Source: Phymatolithon calcareum (Eukaryota > Rhodophyta > Florideophyceae > Hapalidiales). From it: a stretch of 64,000 bases of DNA. The notes under the pieces are model-generated. The model saw nothing but the letters and a program-made list of their open reading frames with translations. It was not told the origin of the DNA and searched no databases. Within the stretch, counting starts at the first letter, position 1. Every line of letters starts with the position of its first letter. Shown piece after piece: positions 1-10,949 of this stretch. The position numbers were made by a program, and so were the translations under genes. Location of the stretch: assembly GCA_977006965.1 (NCBI GenBank), contig OZ345355.1, positions 992,001-1,056,000 of the forward strand, read 5' to 3'.

Positions 1-206
1 CACCGCTGAAGCTATTGGTGAGATTTTCTTGTTCTAGGATACAAGTGTGGTTGTTCCGTACCAAGGTGAGTGACGAAAATAATTACTAGTGTTCTGAGGT
101 GTTGTTTACTTGGCTATTGTTTTCGTGTCTGTAGACTGGATTTAAAACCCAGCTGGTTCGTTTTGACTTGTGACAATGCAAGAACTCATCATCGTCCCAC
201 CTCTTA

Positions 207-498
207 TCTATTGGAAAAAGATTAACCTCTGGGCTACATTGACGCTGCAGTCTGTGACTGAGAAGGGGAACACAGTTTATCAACACCCTCCCTCGGCACA
301 AGAGCACCTGACTTACAGTGGCCAGCACAGACTGACTCCCCAAGTGTTCCCTCACCTCAGCATGCTTTGAGCTTCTGAAAACATATCTTTGACATTAAGC
401 GTTTGCTGGGCCCAGAACCTATTGGAAATAGATTAACCACTGGGCTACATTGACGTTGTAGTCTGTGATTGACAAGGCGAACAAATTATTTCAACACT
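207..498 (+). repeat. Direct repeat pair of about 80 bp
   Basis: Bases 207-288 and 418-498 are near copies in the same orientation. Both contain CTATTGGAAA, then GATTAACC, CTGGGCTACATTGACG, GTCTGTGA and TCAACAC. The start-to-start distance is 211 bases, so this looks like a local duplication with a diverged spacer. I see no coding function. The rest of 1-1330 holds no gene that I can support. Confidence 0.75.
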
Positions 499-1334
499 AT
501 CTCATTCTACGCTTCACACAGCCTACGGAGTGGAAGTGTGACTGCATTGGTACTTCTTCTGGTTGCCATGCGCGTTATCGTCCGTCTAGGTCCCAAAGTG
601 GACGAAAGACTGGTAAAAATGTTTACTTTGAAGGAGAGGCTGATCCTTTTCTCGGAAATGGATCAAAATCTTCTCCCAGCTTCAACCAACATCCAAGCTT
701 CCGCTTAATTGAATAATAGGTTTTCTTTCATGCTTGAAATTGACATTTTCCACGTACACGCACCTAGAGACCACATAGGGAACATCGCCCTGTTAGTAGT
801 CTGACGTCTTGGGTATTAATTGAATGGCCGGTGATCGAACTATGGCCGTCAGATTCTCCAAATCAGCATGTTTTGTGGATTCAATCTCGGACACTACACT
901 CAGGAAAGGTTTAATGTGTGAAACAAGTTTGCAACTCAATCTAACACCTAATGCAGACCTTGGGAGCGTTTCAGCCTAGCCTGAAGACCAGAAAGATATC
1001 TCTTCTTCTTCATCGAACACAATTGGGCCGAAATCGTCTATACGCTCATGGTATTGAGTGCTGCAAGATTGCGCAAAGATCTCAGTTTCAGACACTAAAG
1101 CTCTTTACGGTGCTTCAGTTCTCTCCTCGCGAAGGATAGCGCCTTTCGAGTGGGATTAAGCTCCGCGGCGCTGTGCAGTGCTGCATCTGCTTCAGATTTT
1201 TTTCGCACAAGCTGCAGAGAAGTCAGAGTCATGCGCCTTGAAATGTGGACCTTGTAGTTGAGAATGAGTTTGTTGATAGTAGAACAGTGAGTAGTAAGTG
1301 CGTCCACATTTCTGGCGGTAAAGTGTTTTGTCTC

Positions 1335-1769
1335 CTAGAGAATGAGATGGCTTAAGTCTATGCGGTTTTTGAGCTTCTTCTCAAAGTTACGAATGAACCT
1401 GATTCCAGGAGAATGATTCATGAATGGCAGCCTCGATATTCCGTCACGGGTAAATGAGCTCACCACCTCGATGAGATGAAAGTGGGTCCGTGGTAGGCCA
1501 TGATGGTCATAATGCTTCCAAATGCGCTCTAAATTATCTTCTTCCTTAGCACTGAGCAGTGTGCGCACGAGGAGAGGTCCACAAACTGCGTTAGATTTGT
1601 CGTTTAAAGTAGACTTCGGAATTTGAAAATCAGCGGCAGCGCACGGGAATTTTGTGCCTGTGCTCATAGTTTCAAGCCCTTTCTTGAGGTTCTCTTGCTT
1701 GGCTTCGCAATTGCTCGAGCCTTCGTTACCGTTCAAACAGAGACCAGACCTACGGTATTGGCGTCCATG
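1335..1769 (-). pseudogene. N-terminal relic of a pogo/Tigger-type transposase
   Basis: The minus-strand frame contains a psq/CENP-B type helix-turn-helix: a lysine-rich start, GLETMSTGTKFPCAAADF, then IPKSTLNDKS, followed by LLSAKEEDNLERIWKHY, FTRDG and an arginine-rich RFIRNFEKK stretch. In this family these segments bind the transposon ends. An ATG at 1769 opens in another frame and there is no ATG in the homologous frame, so at least one frameshift separates start and body. Downstream, 1095-1307 is open on the same strand, but I cannot see the DDE catalytic core. It is a 5' fragment of a dead element, and is not closely adjacent to the better preserved pogo copy at 11.8-13.4 kb. The identification rests on the helix-turn-helix pattern alone. 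Confidence 0.55.
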
Positions 1770-1868
1770 ATCAATTTTTGTTTGACTTGCATATGCATTA
1801 GATACTGTTACCCGTATTCAAATGGCGGGAAATAGATGGAAACGATTTGTTTTTAAATGGACGCATAT

Positions 1869-3010
1869 TTTCAGTGTCACTAATTCTCGCGTCTGTGTCA
1901 CTAATCGCAAAAAAGACATTTCAGTGTCACTATTTTGCAAAATGACACGTCACTGTCACTAATCTAAAAACAGTCCCTTGGTGTCACTATTTTCCAAAAA
2001 TGGCATCTCAGTGTAACTAATATTTCGAACTGATCGACCATGCCACTAAAAATTACAGCAGAAGTCAGAAATGTACAATTTTCGGGAAATAGTTATTGCA
2101 AAGTCTATTCATCTTGTAAAAATTTGGCAAGGATTATCATAATACTTCTTGCCGAGTCCACGTTTCGCAAGCTCCAGGCGTTGTGCACAAAAGTTTTGAG
2201 AATCTATATGATACTCATCGGGTGGTAATGTTTATCTTTGTAACGTTCTAATCACGACAAAGTCGAATTGGCCCATAACGTAGATAAGTCGGGCCAAAGA
2301 GAAAATTTTGCAGTAGTGTTCTGTGGTCAATGGCAAAGCTCTCGCAAAACCGCAGGCATGATTAATGGCTCTGAACAGTCAACTTAATGCTGTAAGCTCA
2401 ACGTTTGCTCGGGAATGATCTGCTCCATAAAACTGAAGGCCTGCAGTTTATTGGAGCAGAATATTTCCCATGAAATCTTGAGCTCCAGCTAAATTAAATC
2501 TTTATAAGAAGGCAAACTGTACCAGTGGTTAGTGTACACCTCGACCAGCTTTATATCGATAGCAGTCGCGAGAATTTCCTTGCTTGGCGATAATTTCCCG
2601 GTTTCTCGGTTGTCCCTTTATTTTTTGATGGAGCGAGGAGTGCTTTCTGCAAGTCCCGAGGCATGTACAGTACTGCAGCTAGACAAACAGCAGGCTCTCT
2701 ATGCGATCCTAATCACGACTGCATTCAGAAATGCATTCACGTTCAGCATTCAATGTGTGTAGTATAACGAAAATCTATTCACAGGATCGGCATTGATATT
2801 TAGAAAAGTTTTCTGAAACTTTTCCCAAAGAGCATAATTGTGTCTTATTGAGTTGCTTTCAGTGACACAGAAGAGCGATTTTTAGGATTAGTGACACTGA
2901 GCCATCATTTCTCAGAATAGTGACACTGAAGTTCTGTTTTTCATATTAGTGACACTGACGTGTTTTTTTTCAATTTATTGACACAAACGTGAAAATTAGT
3001 GACAGGGAAA
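1869..3010. mobile_element. Foldback-like element with terminal arrays of a GTGTCACTA repeat
   Basis: The left end carries six units of GTGTCACTA (starts 1874, 1895, 1924, 1953, 1981, 2011, two of them with one mismatch). The right end carries six reverse-complement units TAGTGACAC (about 2860, 2889, 2918, 2947, 2977, 2998). The spacing is mirror-symmetric: 21 bases for the outermost pair at each end and 28-30 bases for the others. Inverted ends built of tandem subrepeats are typical of Foldback-type transposons. The roughly 840-bp interior has no convincing gene, so this would be a non-autonomous element. I could not define a target duplication. Confidence 0.7.
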
Positions 3011-3052
3011 ATATTTAGCCGTTTTTAAATTCAGAGAGTATGTTTTTGTAAT

Positions 3053-3987
3053 GAAGAAATTCGCTACATGGACCGGAAAAGGTGGCAAAATTCGATAAAT
3101 GGGCACCCCTTGCAAAATCTACTACTCGTTATGATACATAGAGCACTCTAAAAATAAACTTGTCAAGAAAAGTATAATTTACTTCGTGCGCTACTCTACA
3201 TGCTTTTGCTCCTCGTCGCAAGTAGAATCTCCTTCATCGCAGGCGATCAGGTCCATTATCATGGACTGAGCGGCTTTGTTGATGTCGAGCTGCTGTACTG
3301 CGGCCAGGTACGAGCGCAGTACTCCGATTTGCGCCAGGTGGTGGACGTCCGTGCCCTGCTTCGAAGCCACTCTGCTGTGCGCTTGTGTTGGCTTTAACGA
3401 GATACCACATGGTTTGCGGACCATCTCCGTTGGTTGGGCGGCGTTTCCGCTGACTCGGCCTTTTGCGGGGATAAAATCCGTCATCTTGGGCGCCCGCCGC
3501 GCGAGTATTTTCGTACTGAACTGACGCAACCTGGAGGAGCCGCCAACGCAGCTGTTTTCTGAAAACGTGATGATTCTAACGCCGTCGACGATCGGCAGCG
3601 CACGGATATTCACACGGAAGGCACAAGCTGTGCACTAGCTACAGATTAGCGCCACGTGCTGCCACGAGATGTGCCTTGCCAATAGACGTGTTGTGGGCGA
3701 TTACGAGGTTGACAACGTCGTCAAAGTTTGCTCCAAGTTAGTCGCCCACCTTTAGCACGAGCTCCTTCTTCTCCATGACTTCAGACGGCTTAACAGTCGA
3801 ATTCGACGAGGTGTCGTAGCGAAAGCATCTATCTACGTTTTACTGTCCTCATTATTGCTCATGTACTGGCGTCTTGGGTTTGAATCTAGAGTTAGCTAGC
3901 TCATATCATAGCGCGTAGTATATTTTGCAAGGGGTGCCGATTTAGCGAATTTTGCCACCTTTTTCGGTCCATGTAGCGAATTTCCTC
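3053..3987 (-). mobile_element. Mutator-like MITE, copy 1
   Basis: The element starts with GAAGAAATTCGCTACATGG and ends with the complement of GAGGAAATTCGCTACATGG. The inverted ends match over about 90 bases. It is flanked on both sides by an identical 10-base direct repeat TTTTTGTAAT (3043-3052 and 3988-3997). Long TIRs with a 9-11 bp target duplication are the signature of the Mutator superfamily. A shorter relative lies at 35709-36328 with its own exact 10-base duplication. No transposase is present, but both copies keep parts of the same small reading frame, described separately. Confidence 0.85.
3191..3613 (-). pseudogene. Small reading frame inside the Mutator-like MITE, unknown product
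   Basis: This is a 140-codon open frame on the minus strand ending close to the left TIR. Its C-terminal part contains INKAAQSMIMDLIACDEG and an acidic, lysine-rich tail. The other MITE copy (plus strand, about 36090-36181) encodes the matching HNAAQSMILDLTTCDDGG and EEVKH, so the peptide was coding when both copies descended from a common parent. Upstream DNA in both copies also shares a start-like segment, KKELVLKVG, interrupted by stops or frameshifts. I do not recognise the family. It could be part of a transposase or an accessory protein of the parent element. Confidence 0.4.
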
Positions 3988-4040
3988 TTTTTGTAATACT
4001 TCTATTTTCATTCAGAAATTTTAGCATTTTTAGCCACTAA

Positions 4041-4090
4041 AAAATACAACATGCCAATTTACGGTAACTTATTTGACAAAAATGCAGTGA
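4041..4090 (+). repeat. Dispersed 50-bp repeat, copy 1 (second copy 10447-10497)
   Basis: The core TTTACGGTAACTTATTTGAC followed by AAAAA and GCAGTG is present here and at about 10464-10497 in the same orientation, with looser similarity upstream. The two copies lie outside the 5941-10183 transposon but are not adjacent to it. Their origin is unknown. Confidence 0.5.
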
Positions 4091-4750
4091 ACATATCATT
4101 TTCTGCCGAGCGTTTTGCATATCTGACTAGGAATGGGCAGTCCGATTGTCCCGTCCCCTAAATATGCACTCGTCGGGCACGATTTTTTCAGAGCATGCCG
4201 TCCCCCTGACAACAGCCTTTCGGGGCCCGGAGGGCGTTCTTAATCATTAGAAAATTCTATATTTTTATGAATACTGGCTTTCCCAATGAGCGCTGATTGC
4301 TTGAAATCCACATGAGCCCTTGTCCTTGCAGTCGTAATTTAGAGTATTTATTGAGAAGGTACAATATGTCCCAACTTGAGGAAAGTCGGCACCGTTCTAA
4401 TCGCATTATACTAGCATCGAGCTTTCTCCGTTACCTAATTCAGAATTGCATAGTATCACGTCCATGGCTCGCGCCACTTCATTCTCTTCGGTAGGGGTCC
4501 ATGTGGGCTTCTTCAAGGTTCTGATGAGCGTACCAATTGCCCATTCTCCTTGCCTACCCATTTCTTCAATCAGCTTCGGTAGATTTGCAGTCCCGTACTG
4601 TACATCATCATCAGGCACCTCTTCAGAACTTTCATCCTATTCAATTGTGAAATCAAGTAATGGCATGGATAGGGCATTAGCTGGCAAGCCCATTGAAATA
4701 ATGAGTGGTATAACGCTGATGGAGACGTTTAAGGCTGTTACAGCAGAATA

Positions 4751-4865
4751 GCTGAACTAGCTACGTAGTATAATGCCCCAATACATTTAATATCCTCTTT
4801 TTCTCAACGTTAACGTGGAGAAAAAGAGGACATTTATTCAGTATACTGCGGAACTAGTTCAGCGT
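4751..4865. repeat. Long imperfect palindrome
   Basis: GCTGAACTAG at 4751 pairs with CTAGTTCAGC near 4865, and the centre is a perfect 12-bp stem (CCTCTTTTTCTC at 4794-4805 with GAGAAAAAGAGG at 4818-4829) with a 12-base loop. It could be a hairpin-type miniature element. No gene is evident in 4100-5220; the short frames there have no recognisable domain. Confidence 0.65.
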
Positions 4866-5003
4866 TCCTGAAGATGAGCTGTCACCGCCGTAAACGCCTT
4901 TCTTGCGGTAATGGAATGGAGAGATGATTCCCTGGAGAGTTCTCTGAAGTCCATTTTCCCATTTTTATGGCCGATGCTACCGTTCTTTTAATGTGCTGAA
5001 CTG

Positions 5004-5043
5004 CTCTCAATACCGTTACAGCGATGTCGAACGGTATTGAGAG
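5004..5043. repeat. 14-bp perfect hairpin
   Basis: CTCTCAATACCGTT (5004-5017) and AACGGTATTGAGAG (5030-5043) are exact reverse complements with a 12-base loop. It lies 140 bases from the longer palindrome at 4751-4865. There is no U-tract or gene end next to it, so a terminator role is not supported. Confidence 0.65.
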
Positions 5044-5224
5044 CTGTTATATATTATTAAAACGACGCATATAACTGAGTGTGCATTTTGCATATAAGCA
5101 TTTTTAGAGAGAAACACTACATTTTTGGAGGCCTTTCTCACAAAAAAGTGCTGTATTCCCCTCTTAAACTCCGTCTAGTGCTGTAACAAGCACGAGCCAC
5201 TTTCAAAGCAGCACAACTTCGATC

Positions 5225-5819
5225 GTGCAGATCGCACAACCTGGCCCTGAGCCAGTTCTCCGTAACAATTCAATATCGCGCGTCTCCTATGCTGGGAAAT
5301 CGACGGACCAGGTATTCTCTTGGATTTTGATCCACTCTGACAAGAAAAAGTACTGGTGCAAAGTATGCAACAAGGTCAATGGGCTCGAAAACATTCTACG
5401 AGCATGCAATGCCACTAGTGCGCGATACATTCCAGAGTCGATCTTTCACGTCATTACGAAAAAAACAGAAAAAACGCCGGCCGATATTACTGCTATCAAT
5501 TTTCAAGACTAAAACGTAGACGAAGAGGAGCGCACAGAAAACTACACTCGTTGATCTCTGTGCTGAGAGGATTACAAGGGATGTTCGCCCACTCTCAAGC
5601 GTGCAAGACGAAGGATTTCGCTAGATCATGACGTACAAGATAATTTCGGAAGGTTCTTGTCAATGTCCTCTAGAGTTTTGGAAATCGAATTGGACGCAAT
5701 TTCCGATTCTTTCTTCTACAGCTCGGGTGGTGTTTTGTCAACTTGTATCATAACATCTAATGCCTCTGAGGGCATATTCAGCTTAGCCGGAAATATTAGC
5801 ACTCTCGAGTGCGTTTAAA
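5225..5819 (+). pseudogene. Relic of a hAT-type transposase with internal deletion
   Basis: The first part encodes KKKYWCKVCNKVNG followed by RACNATSARYI, a pattern resembling a BED-type zinc finger at the N-terminus of hAT transposases. About 430 bases further on, the same strand encodes SNASEGIFSLAGNIS, which resembles the conserved segment of the hAT C-terminal dimerisation domain (consensus near S-A-x-S-E-R-x-F-S-x-A-G-N). The RNase H-like catalytic domain that should lie between is missing, and stops separate the pieces. It is a short dead derivative. The assignment rests on two short motifs in the right order. Confidence 0.4.
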
Positions 5820-6294
5820 ACCGGGATGTACCGAGATTTTAGTCAAGGTGGGCCATTGCGAGATTACAGCTCGATTCCAGCGCTTTGATTTTTTTCATTA
5901 AAATTAAGAATTGTTCTGTCTCATATTGAGTTAATCTTTGCAGGGAAGCGTTATCGGGGGAGTAACGCTAACCCCTTATCATACCGATTTTTGCATTTGC
6001 GTCTATAGTGTGTGTTTGATATAATTTTGAGGGATTAATTGCTTCATAAAAAGGAGAATGAAAGCTGAAAATATGGCCCTCGTTCCCGGAATATTGGGAG
6101 TTGCCAATGCAGCGGTCGCTCTCGTTGCAGTATTCGATTTTGTGGTGAAAAACAAAAGAAATATTTTGTAAACAAGAGTTATTATTGATACAACCTGAAC
6201 TCATAATTTTTGCCGGGGAGGTGCGGGAAATACCGAAAGAAGGACAAAACACTCTTTATATCATTTACTGTAAGATTCTGATTTCAATAAGACA

Positions 6295-7209
6295 TCAGAG
6301 CATCTCAAATTCGTCTTGATCGTTCACCACGGCATACTGCTCAACGAATGCCTTCATCTCTACATAAACAATTTTGGCAGAGCTTTCGCGCCAGGCTAAG
6401 TTGTACTTATTGTCAATGTGAGTCTGGACTGCAAACGGCAAAGGAATGCGAGAAACGGAAACAAGCTGATCTGAAATACGGTCTCGAACCTTCTTCAGTG
6501 CATCCTCGAAGCCAGTGTATTTCGGATGGAAAACCTGAAAATCGCCTGGCGCGTCAGGTCGAAGCCATTTTTTGTGCATCATGGTAAGATCCACCATAGG
6601 CGCTGGCCACTCTACGGTAATCTCCAGCGACATACCGCCGGGGGAGATCGAAATCGAGAAATCACCTGAGTCCACACCCGACGGCAGCAGAACAGCAGCT
6701 GTAATTCGTTTTGTCATCGTTCCAGGTTCTTTCCACGTAGACAGTAGGTATAAGGGCTTGAAAAACTTATCGCCAATGGACAACTCAGATCCAGCACCAG
6801 GAGGATCAATATCCTCACCATCGGTATCATCGACATCTGCGACCGTTGCAACACCGGTTGCACGGCGCTTTTTCAAGAGTGGACCTCCGGAAATTCGGCG
6901 ATTTAAGCCGTCCTCCTCGCTCTCAGCCGCTGTGGCTGTTTGTAGAAAAGAATTAAGTCAGTACTTCGAAAAAATGATCAGAAAATAAATATATTAGAAA
7001 TTTACAAACATACCTTCAGCATATTCTTTTTTGATATTGTTGTAGCAGGTTTGGAAATTCGATAGTTTGTGTTGCTTGAATATATCTTCGGACTCCCAAA
7101 CAGGCTTTGGGTCCATATCCGGAGTAATATCGCCGACTTTGAACTTCATTCGAAGAAGTTGAACAGCTTCTGACTTTTGGGTTAGTTTTTTGGATGATTT
7201 TTTAGCCAT
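6295..7209 (-). CDS. 278-residue companion protein, two exons, function unknown
   Basis: The start ATG at 7209 opens exon 1 (7209-7014). The intron 7013-6936 (78 bases) has donor GTATGT and acceptor TTCTACAAACAG. Exon 2 (6935-6295) ends in TGA. Splicing joins the frames exactly (837 bases), which strongly supports a real gene. The N-terminus is lysine-rich (AKKSSKK), then comes a compact segment with KFKVGDITPDMDPKP, ESEDIFKQHKLSNF and NNIKKEY. After the junction lie an acidic stretch, the basic motif LLKKRRATG (a possible nuclear signal), a second acidic run and a folded-looking domain of about 180 residues with SGDFSISISPGG and a conserved-looking W-P-A-P. I do not recognise the family. It lies inside the same TIR element as the DDE_4 transposase and reads away from it. 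In PIF/Harbinger elements a second protein helps bring the transposase to DNA; that role here is inference. Confidence 0.75.
6936..7013 (-). other. Spliceosomal intron of the companion gene
   Basis: Read on the minus strand it begins GTATGT and ends CTACAAACAG. Skipping it removes an in-frame stop shortly after the donor and links two long open frames with a codon split 1+2. This is direct evidence that the host is a eukaryote with short introns. Confidence 0.85.
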
Positions 7210-9075
7210 TGTTTGTTTTCAATAGATTGAACAGGATCGACTTCGAGTGGGGTTCCTTCAGTAACCGGGCTATGTTCTCTGAGAATACTAGTCGCTGCAT
7301 CATTTGAGTGGGTTTTATAATACTGTGGTGAGTGCTCATTTAGACTGCTGTACTTAAAATTGAGAAAAAGCACATATCATAAACATCACGGAGAGGCTTT
7401 CACCTTATACTACAGCTTGTTTCCCTAACCCAAGCTGATAACATGCCACGACCTTGGATGAAGTACAAATAATTCCTCCTTACTCCCTTATTGCTCTATA
7501 TTCACTTGCAAGAGATCAAATAAGAACAGAAAATAAAATTTATTTCGAAAAAACATTTCTCCTGTTCGTTCTGATAGCGAGAGCTCCTATTTCAATATTG
7601 CGACCCTTTGGATGCAAAATGGGATCAGATTTTGAATAGCGGGATCAGGGAAATGTTCTTCTCATCTCATGACTATTAGGTAGTATGCCGGCTTGCGCAC
7701 CACTGTTAGAATGCTTACAGGTAGGGTTTTAAGTATGACAAGAACCTATTAATACGTTCTTTCTGCTCAATAAAAGTAGGTTTTTCTAGGTGGGCTCTAC
7801 GTACACAACCCATTTGAACGCCCTATGAAGCAAAAAAAGTGTAAGTCGACATTGCTGTACTTAGTTTATATTCCACTTGCTTGCATTCATTTTGTTCCAC
7901 AGCACTCAGACAGCAGGCGAAAGTTTCGCGAAAGTTTCGCATAACTTTTGCATACCACTAAGTTAGGTAAAAGGTCGAATGGATTAATCGCCCTACTTTA
8001 GAAGGCAAAAAAAGAAAAATGAGAAATGCCGTGAGCCAGTGCTTTTCAAAAGTTGATTCTTCTCGCCCATCTACATACTTCGCTCGAAATTACATTGTAA
8101 AAAAACTTAGTGAATTATCCGAAACTTGACGTCAAAAATGCGAAATTTCGCGCTTTTGGCAAAAGTTTCGTCCTTTCAGAGGTTAATTTTTCCTAATTTA
8201 CAGTAGGTTTTCTTTCCCATTTCTTTCGTATACATACAGTGTAGGGAGCTATTCCACCATGTGTGTATCGCTATTTATATTCTCTTATGGGGACCCAGCT
8301 TTCGCCTCTCAAATTTTAACCAAAAACTTCCTCCCCAAAACTTTCGCTCGGTAAAACACATACTTTGGGCATTTTGAAGATTTCATGCCCTTCATATATA
8401 GCTATAAGCAGAAACAGAAACCACTGATGCTGCACAGGAACATGTTTCTCATATAAGAGACCCGTGAACTGGTGACATTACAGCACAGTGTTAAAAAGAT
8501 TTAGCATTTCATACAAATTGTACTCCACAGTTTGCCTATTATTATCCAATGTACTTAGTACTGTGAGATCTCAAGATTCCCTTCCCCTGAATTTGTTCTT
8601 ATTCCAGTGCAAGAGCGAAAAAGTAACTGATGCTATGTAATCTGCAAGCTCACATAAAATGAACTGTTTTCAACAGCTCTTTGATCAAACAACGTGGAAA
8701 TTTCATGAGCTCTGGTGTATTTTTTGTCCACGTATGTGCTCTTCACCAGTCGCATGAGTAATACAAAAAATAAGGATCGAGGCTAGTTCTCGTTTATTTT
8801 ATTTGCGACATTCTTACAGCTCTATTGGAAGCTACGTAATTTATCCAAAAGTCAAGAGACTGTATTGTCCATTTTTCGTAGGGCCACGTAATCAGCTCGC
8901 ACGAAATGCTTGCATGTATACTACGTACCTATCCTTACACTGCATGATATCTCTTTGTTAGCAGTAGTGTACAGTTCAAGCTACCATACGCAGCTTGACA
9001 GACCAGAAGTCAATATAAGATCGGTGCTATTTTCTTTGCCACTAGTACCAAGTTGGCAAAACGAGAGAGAGTATC
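7210..9075. other. Intergenic part of the 5941-10183 element with a GCGAAAGTTTCGC cluster
   Basis: No gene is supported between the two divergent genes. From 7913 to about 8350 the motif GCGAAAGTTTCGC, or halves of it, recurs (CGAAAGTTTCGCGAAAGTTTCGC-like at 7918-7941, GCGAAATTTCGC near 8140, AAAGTTTCG near 8165, CTTTCGC near 8340). A much denser cluster of the same motif is at 53.87-54.36 kb. Since both genes start toward this region it may contain their promoters, but I cannot identify a core promoter. Confidence 0.4.
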
Positions 9076-10001
9076 ATGGTGCCCGGTCCGCCGTTCCCCC
9101 TGTTAACTGCTTCACAGTTTTGCTCTATTGCACACCCCATGCTACGTAGCGCTCCTGGATTGAGCATCTACGTAGAATATCGTCGCTTTCGGTCACTTTT
9201 TGGAGTGTCACCACTTGTCTGCGCAACAGTATGGAATATGCTGTTATCGTCAATGCCTACTAAGTCCAGTCCCAAACACCTGCTGTGGGCGCTTTTATTT
9301 CTGAAAGCCTACGCCAGTGAGCACAATAACAGAATCATCTCTGGTGCAGACGAAAAAACTTTTCGAAAATGGGCTTGGATATTTGTATCCTTAATATCTT
9401 TCCTATATGTTGTACGTTTTTCACAGTTATTCGCTTTTTTATTTTTATTTGTTCTAATCACTGTTTCGTTTTGCAGATAAAGTGGGACAATAGGTTCGAA
9501 GGAGACAATGACTATCATTGCAAGGTATCAGTGGACGGGACAGACTGTCGTATTTATGAACCGACACCATTTAACAAGAAATGGTATTCACATAAGTTCC
9601 ATGGCCCCGGTCTGCGGTATGAAGTTGGAATTTGCATCGCAACGGGGCATATTGTCTGGATAAATGGTCCTTTTCCGTGCGGGTCCCACAGTGATGTCAA
9701 AATATTCAGACTTGCCATGAAGTGTACTTTGGCGGAAGGCGAAAAGGTTATTGCCGATGGAGGATATCGTGACAGCAGCTGTGAGAAAGTGCCATCTACA
9801 GGGAGTATCAATGCATCGTTTCATGCAATTGCTCGTGCAAGGCATGAAACTGTAAATCGCAGAATCAAGCAATTTGGGGCCATTGGGCATCGATTCCGAC
9901 ACGACATTTCACTCCATTCCCGCTGCTTCCACGCAGCGGCAGTTCTTACGCAGGTTTCAATTGAAAAGGGGGAGCCTATGTTCGGCGTGAGCTGCGAGTA
10001 G
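9076..10001 (+). CDS. PIF/Harbinger-type (DDE_4) transposase, two exons
   Basis: Exon 1 is 9076-9411 and exon 2 is 9477-10001. The 65-base intron has donor GTACGT and acceptor GTTTTGCAG, and splicing keeps the frame between complete codons, giving 286 residues. The DDE_4 endonuclease fold is recognisable in order: VDGTDC with the first Asp at about residue 132, CGSHSDVKIFR with the second Asp at about 185, IADGGYR, and RARHETVNRRIKQF with the Glu at about 236. All three catalytic residues are present. The preceding FRKWAWIFV segment is also typical of the family. It is somewhat short (family members are often 350-450), so the N-terminal DNA-binding part may be reduced or further upstream. The right TIR lies only 160 bp beyond the stop. 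It could still be active: I see no stop or frameshift. Confidence 0.8.
9412..9476 (+). other. Spliceosomal intron of the DDE_4 transposase gene
   Basis: It begins GTACGTTTTT and ends GTTTCGTTTTGCAG after a T-rich tract. Removal joins ...ISFLYV to IKWDNRFEGD in one frame and links the N-terminal FRKWAW segment to the catalytic domain, which lies in a different frame in unspliced DNA. Confidence 0.85.
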
Positions 10002-10949
10002 TAACAGTAATGTTCTCTAGACTTCCTCGTGTTTCCAAATGTTTCCGGGCATAAAATCTAAGACTTGTAATTTAACCTTTTCTCGGTTTTTCCCGCACCC
10101 CCCGGCACATCAATGTCATGCTTTTGCAGACAAGTTTTGAAACAAAAAGAACAGTGTTATTTCCCCCCAATAAAATTCCCCTGGTCTTTGGATAGGGTCC
10201 CCCAGTCGTGCATTGACGATGATATATAATGCGTTGGAAATTTACAGTTTTAAACTGTTTCAAAAATTTAAAATTATTCATCTTGGCGTCAAATGCTATC
10301 CCTCTTCGAGGGCTTTTCGGACCGCTCATTACGGAAGGGAAAATGAGGGCCGTTCGGGGCACTCCCTTCGCCAGGGCCAGGAAATGAATGCAGGCCTTCC
10401 CCTTCGGTCCTAGCAGTGAGGAAGCCCATTCCTACATCTGGCAAATAAAAATTCAAAATGCTATTTTACGGTAACTTATTTGACAAAAAAGCAGTGTATG
10501 GCAATGGGATTGTTTTAGTAGTAATCAGGAAGGTCGTGTTCAATCATATTCTTGAACTGGGCGATGCTTCTCTGCCTTTGACCTAATTTCTATCAACTCT
10601 GAACGTACTCTACAATAGTACGTCTACCGGGACATTATTACCGAAGTATCCTTTTTAAGGTTCCAGGCAATAGCAATGCTCAATTAGGGCTCAACACTGT
10701 ACACGACACAATATAACTTTCGTCTGCTCCTAATTTCGGAGCTTGAGATAAGCATGTGGTCTACGTAATCCGCATGGTTGAGAGGAAGTAATTGCCGGTG
10801 CTCGGAACACAGAACTGTGCCGTTTCGTGTAGCGCTTGTATCACATCACGATAGGGCATGTGTCCGAAAAAGGGGTAACTCCCCTTTACTAGATCTCACA
10901 CCATTGCATTCAAGATGTCCCCATTGTGAAAAATGACCGCTAGCGTCTA

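Larger units (their letters stand above)
5941..10183. mobile_element. TIR transposon with a DDE_4 transposase and a companion gene
   Basis: The left end CAGGGAAGCGTTATCGGGGG is matched at the right by the complement of CAGGGGAATTTTATTGGGGG (10162-10183). TCTTTG lies immediately before the left end and two bases beyond the right end, a candidate 6-8 bp target duplication. Inside are two outward-reading, intron-containing genes: the 278-residue companion (6295-7209, minus) and the transposase (9076-10001, plus). The first 220 bp resemble the left end of the P-like element at 48224-53473. A 6-8 bp duplication is unusual for PIF/Harbinger elements, which normally make 3 bp, so ends and transposase may not belong together. 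Confidence 0.65.

Noticed and set aside
7182-7373. Minus-strand 63-codon frame upstream of the companion gene
   Set aside because: It overlaps the supported start at 7209 in another frame and has no motif.
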